64,000 bases of DNA from Beverwykella pulmonaria. Its lineage: Eukaryota > Ascomycota > Dothideomycetes > Pleosporales > Melanommataceae. Of the stretch, positions 22,512 through 31,491 are shown in pieces. Below the pieces are notes generated by a model. That model had not been told where the DNA came from and made no database searches. It saw only the letters and a program-made list of their open reading frames with translations. Both the position numbers and the translations under genes were made by a program. Where the stretch lies: NCBI GenBank assembly GCA_001599595.1, contig BCHH01000010.1, positions 1,667 through 65,666 of the forward strand, in the 5' to 3' direction. Position 1 is the stretch's first letter; each line of letters starts with the position of its first letter.

Positions 22512-22832
22512 GGCATATAAAAATTGGTCTGATGATATCCTTGCGGTAGACTTTGATTACTGGACACATGGGGATAGACCCCATCTGTGGCGAGTGGCAT
22601 AAACATGTGACAGAAGCTTCTAGCCACACTTGCAACGCCACAATGACGCATCTTCAGCTGGCATCTCGAATCAAGTACAAAACGCCTGAACTCGCACAAC
22701 ATCTCGCGCATCGCTTCTAGCCAGCACGCAAGTACACTCATAAGTCCGATAAATTTCGATCGACACCTCGTCTGACCATTCCTAGCTCATCGATCAACCT
22801 ACATCGCATCCTATCAACTAAGCGCTCACACC

Positions 22833-23042
22833 ATGCCTCTCCCCATCAACACCGATAATTCCACAACCCAGACCACATCATCTGCGACCGCGCAGACAGC
22901 ACACGAAGTAGAAAAGCCATCCACGCAGAGCGTGGCATCCGCAAATGATTCTCAGAAGAAGACAGAGGCCGAGTTGGAGGCAGAGCGCCTGTACGAGGAG
23001 CGTATCGAGGACGAGTATGCGAAGCGGGAGGGGGGCGCTTGA
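22833..23042 (+). CDS. Small acidic/charged protein, 69 aa (hypothetical)
   Basis: Single exon, ATG at 22833 after a CT/CA-rich leader. Residues 1-45 are Thr/Ser/Ala/Gln-rich and disordered; the C-terminus (KKTEAELEAERLYEERIEDE then YAKREGGA) is a charged helix. I believe such short proteins occur widely in filamentous ascomycetes, but I cannot name a family or function. Codon use is GC-rich and unlike the surrounding AT-rich sequence, supporting a real gene. Confidence 0.6.
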   Translation: MPLPINTDNSTTQTTSSATAQTAHEVEKPSTQSVASANDSQKKTEAELEAERLYEERIEDEYAKREGGA

Positions 23043-23164
23043 TCGGTTCAGCAACAATTACATCGCTTATTATCCTTCAGCAGCCTAGAAAGTGTAGCTA
23101 GTTTGTGAGAGATGTACCATGATTCTTATGTAGATAGCCTCTCCAATCCAATCCAACCACAAAT

Positions 23165-23761
23165 TTACCCCGCGAGTGCCTTCTCCACCAACGCCTTCTG
23201 CCGCTCCCCCATCTGCATTCCCAACGCAACCTCGTGCCCCTTCTGACTCATCTTCGCCCAGCTCTTCCTCAATATAATTACCACCTTCTCCTCATCCTTG
23301 AGCCCCTCTTCAAACCCCTCAAACTGATCGTCCAAAAACACCAGACACGCCACATCCTCCAGCGTCTGCGCCTCCTCGTCCCCTTTCCCCAGCCCCTCCT
23401 TCCGTATCAACTGCGCCACCCGTTCTGCGGTCTCAGTATCGAGGCCAGATTCAGTGCAAATAGCAGAGGCGAGCTCGGCTTGCCGTTTCTTAAGATAGGT
23501 GCGCCAGCCGTGGTACCCGATACGCGTCATGGGGTATGACGAACGTGGGACTTCCCAGCGGCGGAAGTGCTGTGCGCGGACGGCGAGGCGAAGGGCGGGA
23601 GAGGCATTGGGATCGAGGAGCGTGAGGTAGGATGTGCTTTTTTGTGCGTAGTGGAGTTCATAGGGGATTGGGGAGGGGCTGCTGGGGACAGTGGTGGTTG
23701 TGGGGTCTTCAGCGTGCGCTGCGTCAATTGCAGCGAGCGCGACTTCGTAGGGGGTTGCCAT
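23165..23761 (-). CDS. DUF4202 family protein
   Basis: Single exon, 198 residues, intact. Family blocks are visible in order: an N-terminal AIDAAHAEDP helix; ELHYAQKSTSYLTLLDPNAS; ALRLAVRAQHFRRWEVPRSS with the conserved His and Arg-Trp pair; YHGWRTYLKKRQAELA; LEDVACLVFLDDQFEGF; and a C-terminal helix to the TAA. This covers the whole DUF4202 length. The conserved AQHFRRW...Y.GWR pattern and paired acidic residues resemble metal-dependent HD-like hydrolases, but no reaction is established that I know of. Cytosolic, no targeting signal. Confidence 0.85.
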   Translation of the reverse strand: MATPYEVALAAIDAAHAEDPTTTTVPSSPSPIPYELHYAQKSTSYLTLLDPNASPALRLAVRAQHFRRWEVPRSSYPMTRIGYHGWRTYLKKRQAELASAICTESGLDTETAERVAQLIRKEGLGKGDEEAQTLEDVACLVFLDDQFEGFEEGLKDEEKVVIILRKSWAKMSQKGHEVALGMQMGERQKALVEKALAG

Positions 23762-24176
23762 GGCTGTGCTGAGTGCTGGTGTGTAGTGTAGAGAAAAATG
23801 GGTGAGGAGCTGGGCTGCGTTCTCGTGATAGAGTTACCCCACGCTTCACCCCGCGCTAGTCCTCAATTGTTGCGTCGGTCGTCGGAGCACATTCATGGTT
23901 GTTTACAGTGTAAAGGAGAGCGAAGGATGGAAAAGGGAAAGTGAAGAGAAGAAGAAAGCAATAAGTTCGGGTTCTTGTATGGGTCTACTGCCTAGTAGAT
24001 CAGTGAACCACGATTGGTGATGAGCTGTATTGTCGTGTCTGAAGAGCTGTTGGAGTTGTAGTTGGGAAGGACAAGGACGACGAAGCTTGATCCCTGCGCC
24101 GATCGAGGACAGCTGGGGTCGAGACCAAGACAGCATGTCACCATGAACTTTGGCCCTATGAACTCTGCCATCGACC

Positions 24177-25607
24177 ATGTCGAGTGATGTCGGTCTCGAA
24201 ATCCCATATCCACCCTTCCCAGTGCTGTCAGACACCTCTTCACCGACTCTGGCGCCGCGCGACCATACTGCTCCGGCGAGCATGTCCGCGGATCAACCTG
24301 TAGACCCTCCGAAACAGCTTGCTCCTTCCGCTGAACCTGCACCCGCACTCGCGCATTCCTCCATTGGCATCTCACCCCTCAACAACCTCCCAGCCGACAT
24401 CGCGACCTACCGCGCACTCCTCTTCGCCCTCGACACGCCTGTCCAACTCACGCCCGCCGTGTGGGACCGCTTCTGGCCGTACGTTGACAATGTCTGGTGT
24501 TTACATCAGAAACCGCACCCCGCGCCTTCCACAGGCTCCGCCAAAGTCTACGGTGGATGTCGCCTGAACCGCAAGACAAACTTCCCGCTACCCGTCCCGC
24601 ACGAGCATTCACGCCCGCGCCACCGTAGAGAGGGCGGAACGTGCCAGGCTAAGTTCCGCCTAACGGTACACCCAGATGGGCGACGTGTCTTGGAACGCAC
24701 AGGCGAGGCTCATTCCCATACCCTAGATCATATTGATAGCATCAAGCGCAATACGGGCGTGAGGAACCTGGTCCTGGACGACTTCTTCAAGTCGTGGGAG
24801 GCGGGCGGCATCCTCGCCTTCTTGAGGGATATGTCCGCCCAAGACGCAACAAAGGACATTCTGCGCGATGCCGGTGGGCTCTATCTGTCGCGTCAGGAGG
24901 TGCAGAACATCCTCAATAGTGCACTCAAGAAGGCACACCCAGGGCAAGATGTGAGCGAAGTGAAGAAGCAGATGGATAAGTACAAAAATTACACAACCTG
25001 TAACTTTAAGGGATGCAATGCACCCGCCTTCTCCGACATCAAAGCCCTCATGGATCATCGAAAACAGATGCATGGGCTGAAGAGCCACGACCACAGCGAT
25101 AAGCTGTATGTATGTCCAGGAAAGGCCTGTTGGCGGCGGAAGAAGAGCAAGGGTTTTGCAACTCTGCTGGGGTTGGAAGAACATATGCGAGATAAACATG
25201 GGATAGAACCACAGGCCTCAAGCGGCAATGTACTCGATCTCATCATGACCGACCGGTTATCCACGCCGAGCATGTCCCCTAACATAAGTGTACCCATAGC
25301 CAACATGAACTCCATGATAGGCTTCACGTCCCTTCTGCCCAACCCCATCACACCCGACAGCTCGGGCGAGGAGCCGCAGAGCGAAATACAGATGAAAAGT
25401 CAAGAATTTCAGGTCGAGGCTGAGGACGTGACCAAAGCGCTTTCGCACATGGAAAAGGAAAGTATGAAGATCCGCATCAAGAGACTGGAAATTGAGAAGC
25501 GAAAGCTTGATCAGGAGATCCGGCGCCTGAACAAAGTTGTCTGGGGCAATGAAAGAGGCGAGCTTGGTGTTCATGTAGACGCCGAAGGCGAGGACGGGGT
25601 AGGTTGA
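24177..25607 (+). CDS. Zinc-finger protein: FLYWCH/WRKY-GCM-like domain plus C2H2 fingers
   Basis: Single exon, up to 476 residues (ATG at 24177, or Met36 at 24282). After a Pro/Ala-rich N-terminus, residues 105-190 contain VWCLHQKPHP, YGGCRLNRKTNF, GGTCQAKFRL and GEAHSHTLDH. This Cys...Cys...His-X-His spacing resembles the FLYWCH/WRKY-GCM zinc fold used by Mutator-like transposases and proteins domesticated from them. Then come two C2H2-like fingers (CNFKGCNAPAFSDIKALMDH with HRKQMHG, and YVCPGKACWRRKKSKGFATL with EEHMRDKHG) and a C-terminal coiled coil (IRIKRLEIEKRKLDQEIRRL). A nuclear DNA-binding role is inferred. No terminal inverted repeats or transposase catalytic region adjoin, so if it came from a transposon it is a host gene now. 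Confidence 0.75.
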   Translation: MSSDVGLEIPYPPFPVLSDTSSPTLAPRDHTAPASMSADQPVDPPKQLAPSAEPAPALAHSSIGISPLNNLPADIATYRALLFALDTPVQLTPAVWDRFWPYVDNVWCLHQKPHPAPSTGSAKVYGGCRLNRKTNFPLPVPHEHSRPRHRREGGTCQAKFRLTVHPDGRRVLERTGEAHSHTLDHIDSIKRNTGVRNLVLDDFFKSWEAGGILAFLRDMSAQDATKDILRDAGGLYLSRQEVQNILNSALKKAHPGQDVSEVKKQMDKYKNYTTCNFKGCNAPAFSDIKALMDHRKQMHGLKSHDHSDKLYVCPGKACWRRKKSKGFATLLGLEEHMRDKHGIEPQASSGNVLDLIMTDRLSTPSMSPNISVPIANMNSMIGFTSLLPNPITPDSSGEEPQSEIQMKSQEFQVEAEDVTKALSHMEKESMKIRIKRLEIEKRKLDQEIRRLNKVVWGNERGELGVHVDAEGEDGVG

Positions 25608-26340
25608 GGAGAATGGTGTGCGTTTTCATTGCGTGAGTTCCAGACCTTATCTACGCGTCTCTTTATTTTTAAACCCTCTTCCTACACCGCACACTCACGA
25701 CGCCCCCACGACAACAAGGATGTATTCGAAACGGCTACTGAATCCTGCGCAACCACATTTGTGCTACTCGGCCACTATGCACGCTCTACAACGGCCTCAG
25801 CTGCAACTTGTGCGAGGCTGGATCATGGATACCTGATAGACATACCAGATAAAAATCTCCCCTGTACTAACACTAACAGTCGCACGAATACCAATGCGTC
25901 CAGTGTCTTGTTTTTACCCGCCTGTGGTCGCTACCAAAGGTGAATGACATCTCTAACTCATTCGTCTTTGCTACCATGCAATATCCATTCTCAAGGCGCT
26001 AGTGGCGCATCTTCGACCGAAGAACCTATCTAAGACATGTATACTTTGAAAGTTGGGGTTTCACTGGAAAAGTGTATGCTCATTTCATATCTTCCACCCG
26101 ATGTCTGAGCAGAGCGTCTTTGCTAAAATGTTCACCATGCTCTCTGGCTTTTCAATTTTGAGATGAATTTGGATAGACTGGTAGGAAATGCGGTTGCAAC
26201 GATGATGGGTTAGGAATTAAATGTCGACCTTGCTCGAAATACAGCATCAATGCCCTCAACGAGTGCCGCATACATATGACATACCAGAGCATGGTCGAAG
26301 ACCGCGGCTTCCTGGACCAATGTTGGTGGGCTGGCTATAC
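25608..26340. other. Intergenic
   Basis: No supported gene. Low-complexity CT/CA-rich sequence near 25660-25720. Confidence 0.5.
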
Positions 26341-26690
26341 TTAGTTTGACTTAATCTTGCCAGTGCACCTAGCTGGAAACCAGCTACTCTTTGTTTTGAA
26401 GACGGCTTTCATAAGTCTAGTGTAAGCCGCGATGCATTCATCAACATCTATCTTGAGGCCGCCGAGCATAATTGCGATTAGTATACCCAGGTTAGCGGCG
26501 CTGGTATTAATGTAGAACTACATACCCTCCAGTGCCGGTGCCGCCGATGAGGTCGAAAACTTCGCATGGCTTCAATGACGAAAGGTTCTTCTCAGTCGAT
26601 CCATAAAGCCTTTCAAGATGAAGAGTGCCGAGAGCCCCCGCACGCCGCCCCCTCGAGAGACAGCAGACAAAGCCCTGTACTATCGAGAGT
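26341..26690 (-). pseudogene. Patatin-like phospholipase relic (NLR-effector type)
   Basis: Minus-strand fragments line up with the start of fungal patatin-like phospholipases: DSTGLCLLSLEGG, then (frameshift) GGVRGLSALFILKGFMDRL, then (frameshift) NLSSLKPCEVFDLIGGTG, and after an intron-like gap AIMLGGLKIDVDECIAAY, KAVFKTKSSWFP and a TAA at 26341. At least two frameshifts and a ruined intron acceptor (the sequence reads AC where AG is expected before CTAATCGCA) show it is dead. The nucleophile elbow, normally G-T-S-T-G-G, reads G-T-G-T-G-G, so the catalytic Ser is lost too. It lies head to head with the PNP gene at 27077. Such patatin domains are typical N-terminal effectors of fungal NLRs. 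Confidence 0.75.
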
Positions 26691-26827
26691 GTTTGCCTCT
26701 CCTCTGTGTTTGGTTGATGTCACTTGCTCCATGTCTCAATCCGCAGTTGGGGTCGCGCATGCTCTTTAACGTGAGAGAGAAGAGTGAGACAAGATTGCTA
26801 TCAGCCTTGTAAGCGCTTGCGGGCCAG

Positions 26828-26882
26828 CTGAGGAGGATGAGCAGGCTGAAGATGAACAGGCTGAAGACGAACAGGCTGAATA
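26828..26882 (+). repeat. 15-bp tandem repeat
   Basis: About 3.5 copies of GATGAACAGGCTGAA. In one frame it reads (DEQAE)n and is closed by a TAA, but no gene joins it. Confidence 0.6.
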
Positions 26883-27076
26883 ACAGGCTTCATGGCGCCG
26901 CTAAGGATATTAAAAGAGCAGGCAGCCTGCAAGAGCATACACCACGAGGCTGAGTGGCAGTACATGACTGCCAGGGCGCTAGCGTTCCCTTACAATCACC
27001 TTCACTTCACGCTCTCCACGGTGCCCTCTGCACGATAACCCCTCCGTCTACTCGCCTCCCTTCCTAGCGACTCCGG

Positions 27077-28294
27077 ATGTTGCTCCGGCTGCCACCCGAG
27101 GAATACACGGTAGGATGGGTGTGCGCGCTCCCGGTCGAGCTGGCAGCAGCGCTGGAGATGCTGGACGAAGAACACAGGTCCCCTGAGCGCTACGACAACG
27201 ACGATAACCTATACTGTCTGGGATCGATTGCGGGGCACAATGTGGTGATTGTGTGCCTGCCGGCTGGGTGCATTGGCAACAACCCCGCGGCGGCCGTGGC
27301 CACGCAGACGAAGGCGACGTTCAGGGGAATTCGGTTCGGGCTGATGGTGGGCATCGGAGGAGGGGTTCCCTGCGGAGAGGTAGATATTCGGCTCGGGGAC
27401 GTGGTGGTCAGCCAACCAGACAAGACCTTCGGCGGCGTTGTCCAGTACGACTCCGGCAAGGCGACTCCGAGCGGGTTCGAGAGGACAGGGTCGCTCAACA
27501 CGCCGCCACAGATACTGCTCGCTGCGGTGACTCGTGTAAAAGCGAACGAGTTCCGAGGAAGAAGTAAGGTCAGTGAGCATATTGCCAAGCTTGACTCTGT
27601 ATCCCAGTTTCGGCGCGACAAGGCAGGGCCTGACGTCCTGTTCGAGGCGACATACGACCACGAGGGAGGGCAAACATGCGGCTCGTGCAGCATGGACAGA
27701 CAAGAGGCGAGGCAGCCGCGTGAGAGTGGAGAGGAGGTAGTGGCACATTACGGGACGATTGCATCCGGGAACCAGGTGATGAAAAGCGCTGCTGAAAGGG
27801 ACAAAGTTAGTGCCGAGCTCGGCGGCGTGCTCTGCTTCGAGATGGAGGCAGCGGGCCTGATGAACAGCTTCCCGTGCCTAGTGATTCGTGGCATCTGCGA
27901 CTACGCCGACTCGCACAAGAACAAGAGGTGGCAGCCGTATGCAGCGGGGACGGCGGCGGCGTATGCAAAAGAAGTTCTGTCGATGATCCCGCCAGCAGAC
28001 GTAGCGCAGACTCGCACGGCAGATGAAACAATTAGGGATACAATTAGCCCACGTAGACAAACTAATTGTAAGTACCAAGACACATACTCCTAAACATCTA
28101 TTAGAACAGGGACTCTAATTTAATCAACTTATTCAGATCAAGGATATGGAAATTCACACAATATTCACGGCAACTTTAATCGCAATGTTGGGAATGTTGA
28201 TGGGATTGGCATGGTGACAGCAGATTATGGGAGTATTCATGGGGGTATTAATCACAACAGCGGAAAGAAAATCAAATTTGGTGGTGATAAATAG
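27077..28294 (+). CDS. PNP_UDP-domain protein with C-terminal Gly/Asn-rich motif
   Basis: Two exons (27077-28067, 28137-28294), 382 residues. Residues 8-310 form the complete nucleoside-phosphorylase-like domain typical of fungal NLR effectors: EYTVGWVCALPVELAAALEM at the start, GLMVGIGGGVP, DIRLGDVVVSQPD, VVQYDSGK, HYGTIASGNQVMK, GVLCFEMEAAGLMNSFPC and IRGICDYADSHKNK, with the conserved acidic residues present. In NLRs this domain precedes NACHT or NB-ARC; here no NTPase follows. Instead a 69-bp intron leads to about 50 residues rich in Gly, Asn and His (YGNSHNIHGNFNRNVGNV, then GSIHGGINHNSG) that are shared with the convergent membrane protein at 28981-30077. By analogy with fungal amyloid-signalling pairs, this would be the cytosolic effector switched on by templated assembly of the tail. 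That is inference; whether the domain acts on nucleosides, NAD or nucleotides is unknown. Confidence 0.85.
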
Positions 28295-28313
28295 GGCTAA
28301 AGTACTAAAAAGC
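28044..28313 (+). repeat. Inverted-repeat arm 1 (3' end of the PNP gene)
   Basis: Matches the reverse complement of 28963-29228 over about 265 bases: the last about 25 coding bases of exon 1, the whole 69-bp intron, the last exon and about 15 bases beyond the stop. Confidence 0.85.
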
Positions 28314-28736
28314 CCAACATCTTCATTTTTGAAATTCTCGGGTCAGATGATTTTTTTCCGATTTCTTTCACATATATTTCTTGTTCAGTTATTCAAAGAC
28401 AAGCTTAGACCACTCTCCCACCTATTGCACGCCTTGTTCATTAATATAGCATCACATGTTTTCCCGGCTGCTCCTGGTTTTCGGGATTTATGAGTTCCTT
28501 AACCGTCAGCGAAACCGTCACTTCAAGTTCTATAACATACGTCCTGTACCCGTGAGTATGTGAACGAACACTCAACCACGTCAAATCTTCAATTCTTCTT
28601 CACTATCAGCGCAGTAGCCCTGCGAACTGTAGCTTTGTCATATTGCTTCACATCAGACCTTGAATTCTAATACTCTTCCAGCGCCGTCGTTCCGCACCTC
28701 GCGGCTGCCCTACCGACGTTCGCCAACAACAGGAGT
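28314..28736. other. Spacer between the convergent genes
   Basis: No gene. It separates the two inverted arms together with the LTR-like element at 28737-28904. Confidence 0.5.
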
Positions 28737-28904
28737 TGTAAGAAAAGGTGAGTGGGTAGTGAGGAGAGACGATGAGCTAAGTTTATTTGTATTTTGTGTT
28801 CTTGTAGTTGGTTATAGTGTCTCTAGCTAGAAGTAATCAGAGGCTCTTATATAGATTGACCTACGTCACATGATACTACAGTGACTTATCCCTATCTGCT
28901 TACA
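28737..28904. repeat. LTR-like element (168 bp)
   Basis: Starts TGTAAGAAAAGG and ends ATCTGCTTACA, with a TATATA box-like stretch inside. The ends match the TGTAAG...CTTACA ends of LTR family A, but the interior does not. No target duplication is visible (GGAGT on the left, GTAAA on the right), so it may be a solo LTR of another family or a small inverted-repeat element. Confidence 0.4.
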
Positions 28905-28962
28905 GTAAAAGAATTCAGAAAGGACTCATCTGTCTCGAGATTCTCAAAAATGACGGCGTCAG

Positions 28963-29228
28963 GCTTTCAGCACTTTAGCCCTATTTATTACTACCAAAAT
29001 TCATTGTGTTTCCGCTGTTGTGATTAATACCCCCATGAATACTCCCATCTGCTGTCACCATGCCATTCCCATTAACGTTCCCAACATTGCGATTAGAGTC
29101 GCCATGAATATTATGCGAATTTCCGTATCTTTGAGCTGAATGAACCAATTAATTTAGACTCCTTATTCTAATGGAGATTTAGGAGTATGTGTCTTGGTAC
29201 TTACAATTAGTCTGTTTAAGTGGGCCAG
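28963..29228 (-). repeat. Inverted-repeat arm 2 (3' end of the membrane-protein gene)
   Basis: Partner of 28044-28313. The two introns are the same length (69 bp) and start with the same 27 bases. Within the exon one arm lacks exactly one codon. Confidence 0.85.
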
Positions 29229-30077
29229 TTGTATCTGCTGCATCCGAGTTTCTGTTTGTGTACGCTGGAGGTCCGTTACCATCTCCTCCTCCCATTATAC
29301 CTTGATTGTGTTGGTTATTAACTTCTACTCCATTTTTCTTCAAGTATAAGAAGAGTAGCACACCAAGAGCAATGAGAAGCAGAATGAAGAGGAAGGATCC
29401 GACAGCGATGCCGGCTATGGATCCAGGAGAGAGGTTCACCCTGCTAACGACAGAAGGAGATAACTCCGGCGCCGTGAGAACTCCTGTAGTTGATACTTGG
29501 GGATTGTTGCCTGCCCCTTCGCTGACGATTGACCGCGAAACAGCTGGTGGCGAATATGCCAATGGCACAATAGTCGGAGTGGTATCCGACGGGAATACGA
29601 ACGTTGACTGGATGATAGATGGTTTGAAGCCAACTGGTACTGATACAGGCGAATTTGTGGGACAGAGGTCTGTGGCATCGGCTGAAGCGGGTTTGCAATA
29701 TGGGCTACCACCAGCACCGTTTCCCGTAGCCCCTTCCCAGCCAGGCAAACAACATACAGTATTCCACGAGGTCGGCGATGTGCTAGAAGTGTAAAACACC
29801 CAGGAAGGATCGGCGCAGGTTTCCATGGTTTGAACGGTCTCGCTGCAGTCGTTTGCTGTAGACACGTTAGTGAAACGATTAATCTGTGTAGCAAGTGAGG
29901 AGACTTTCTGCTTGGGCAACATGCGTCGCCAAAGGTGCTGCAGTAGGTTCCTTTGGGACAGCAAGTCGTTTTAAAGGACCATGAGCATTGTACCATGGTG
30001 TCTGGACAGCAAGAGGTTGTCAAACTAGTCCCACCATTGAATGGTGCACGCTTTCTCAGCCTTGCGTGGGATCTCAT
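28981..30077 (-). CDS. Cysteine-rich single-pass membrane protein with the shared C-terminal motif
   Basis: Three exons (30077-29912, 29855-29205, 29135-28981), 323 residues. The ectodomain holds many cysteines (SCCPDTMVQCSWSFKTTCCP, KGTYCSTFGDACCP, NDCSETVQTMETC, NTVCCLPGWEG), then a Ser/Thr/Pro stalk, one membrane helix (IAGIAVGSFLFILLLIALGV followed by LLFLYLKK), a cytosolic stretch, and the final exon encoding RYGNSHNIHGDSNRNVGNV and GSIHGGINHNSG. The layout suggests a surface sensor whose cytosolic tail ends in the same motif as the convergent PNP gene 0.7 kb away. The first intron is read as GC-AG (GCAGAA...CTACAG, 56 bp); a GT donor nine bases upstream would also keep frame but remove CCP. 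No classical signal peptide at the first Met. Ligand unknown. Confidence 0.75.
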
Positions 30078-31491
30078 TTGGTCACCTGGCTTAGAGGCTC
30101 AGAAGGAAAGTCTTTAAAGGAAAAAAAGTTGAGAACTAAATATGCATGAAGTATGGAGAGATAGATGGAAGAATCGTGTTGTCTTCACTAACAGGGAAGA
30201 CTCTATATAGGAGGTGGGCTTCAGGACGCTGACGACGGGTCATTCCTGGGCTGACTACCTACTACTTCCACCTCTGAGGTTCTGGTAGATTGCAGCCTTG
30301 TCAGCAATACGGTTTCCTATTTTGGGCCGCAGCTCCATCTCCGTTAGTGAATCAGGCGCAGAGTTGGCCCCAAACTTGGTTGTGATTGCAAATTTCATTC
30401 ATACTAAGATATTACCTGACTGATGACATAAGTGGCGATAGTCCCTGAAGGATATCTTGGAGAGGAAATTAGGCACGAAATCTGGCGTATTTTTACAGCT
30501 ATTCCTATGCTCTAGGCAGCTGAGGAGCTCCAATTTGAGGGTTCAGAGGCAATGGTGCATTGAGGGGGGCTGGAAATTATTTTTAATTTGAGCTTCAAGG
30601 TATGTAATATAATTCTTCTGGCCCACCACCAAATGCGTATATCTGATTGCTGCCCGACGTCTGGCCCGCGCTAAGCTTGAGCCTAGAGCCTATGCCCACC
30701 GCTAAGTGAAAGAAGGTGTGTGTGAAAGTCTGACATGGCGCATTCCAGACTTATTGTGTTATGGCTTTAGTAGGATATGACATGTTTTTTGCAGATGCTG
30801 CATCTTGGTAGTGTCACCGGAAGATCTTTTGCCGGGGTTTTGTTCGGATTTGGAAAGTCCAATGGAGCTGAGTGGACGCCACGACTCTCCACGACCACCG
30901 TAGATAATTGTGCGCAGATAGGGGAAGTCACAATTATAAACTCAGCCGTCTTCTAAATTAGCTCATAGGGAATACATTTCTGCACAACCACAAGCACTCC
31001 TTTACCCCTACCACTGTTTATAGCGGAGAAGAAAATACTTACAAGCCAAAGTGCTGAACCCGTTCCATTAGAATGTCATTAAATATTTCTTTCTGTACGA
31101 GGAAGCTACTACGAAAAAGTCAGGAGACCCTTCTCTGCTTGGAATCATGCAACTTCACGATCCAGGTCCACAATCACGAAATGTTAAGTATGTGGTAGAT
31201 TTCGTGTAACCAAAAACTTCCATCTGCTACCCTTCTACTTACTGTACAACAGTATTGTCTTCATGTACGGTTTAATGGGTGATTGAGAGAGAACGTGAAC
31301 TGCAGAAAGTATTTCAAAGTTGTGGCCCGAAGACTTGCTTCCAAACACCTTCCTACAATTCGTATACTCACCTTTGGATACGATGCGCTTGTCTTCAGCC
31401 TGACTGGGAAGGTTTGAGCATGCTTCAAACCATTCCGAGAGGCTTCTGACGGTAGTATCCTCCAATAGTCGTACTAGCAATAGCTGCCAGC
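30078..31491. other. Intergenic
   Basis: No supported gene. An 86-codon minus frame (31495-31235) directly after the peptidase stop has no family resemblance. Confidence 0.45.

Noticed and set aside
28737..28904. Calling this 168-bp unit a definite solo LTR of family A
   Set aside because: Only the terminal six to seven bases match family A and no target duplication is seen; kept as an LTR-like repeat at low confidence.
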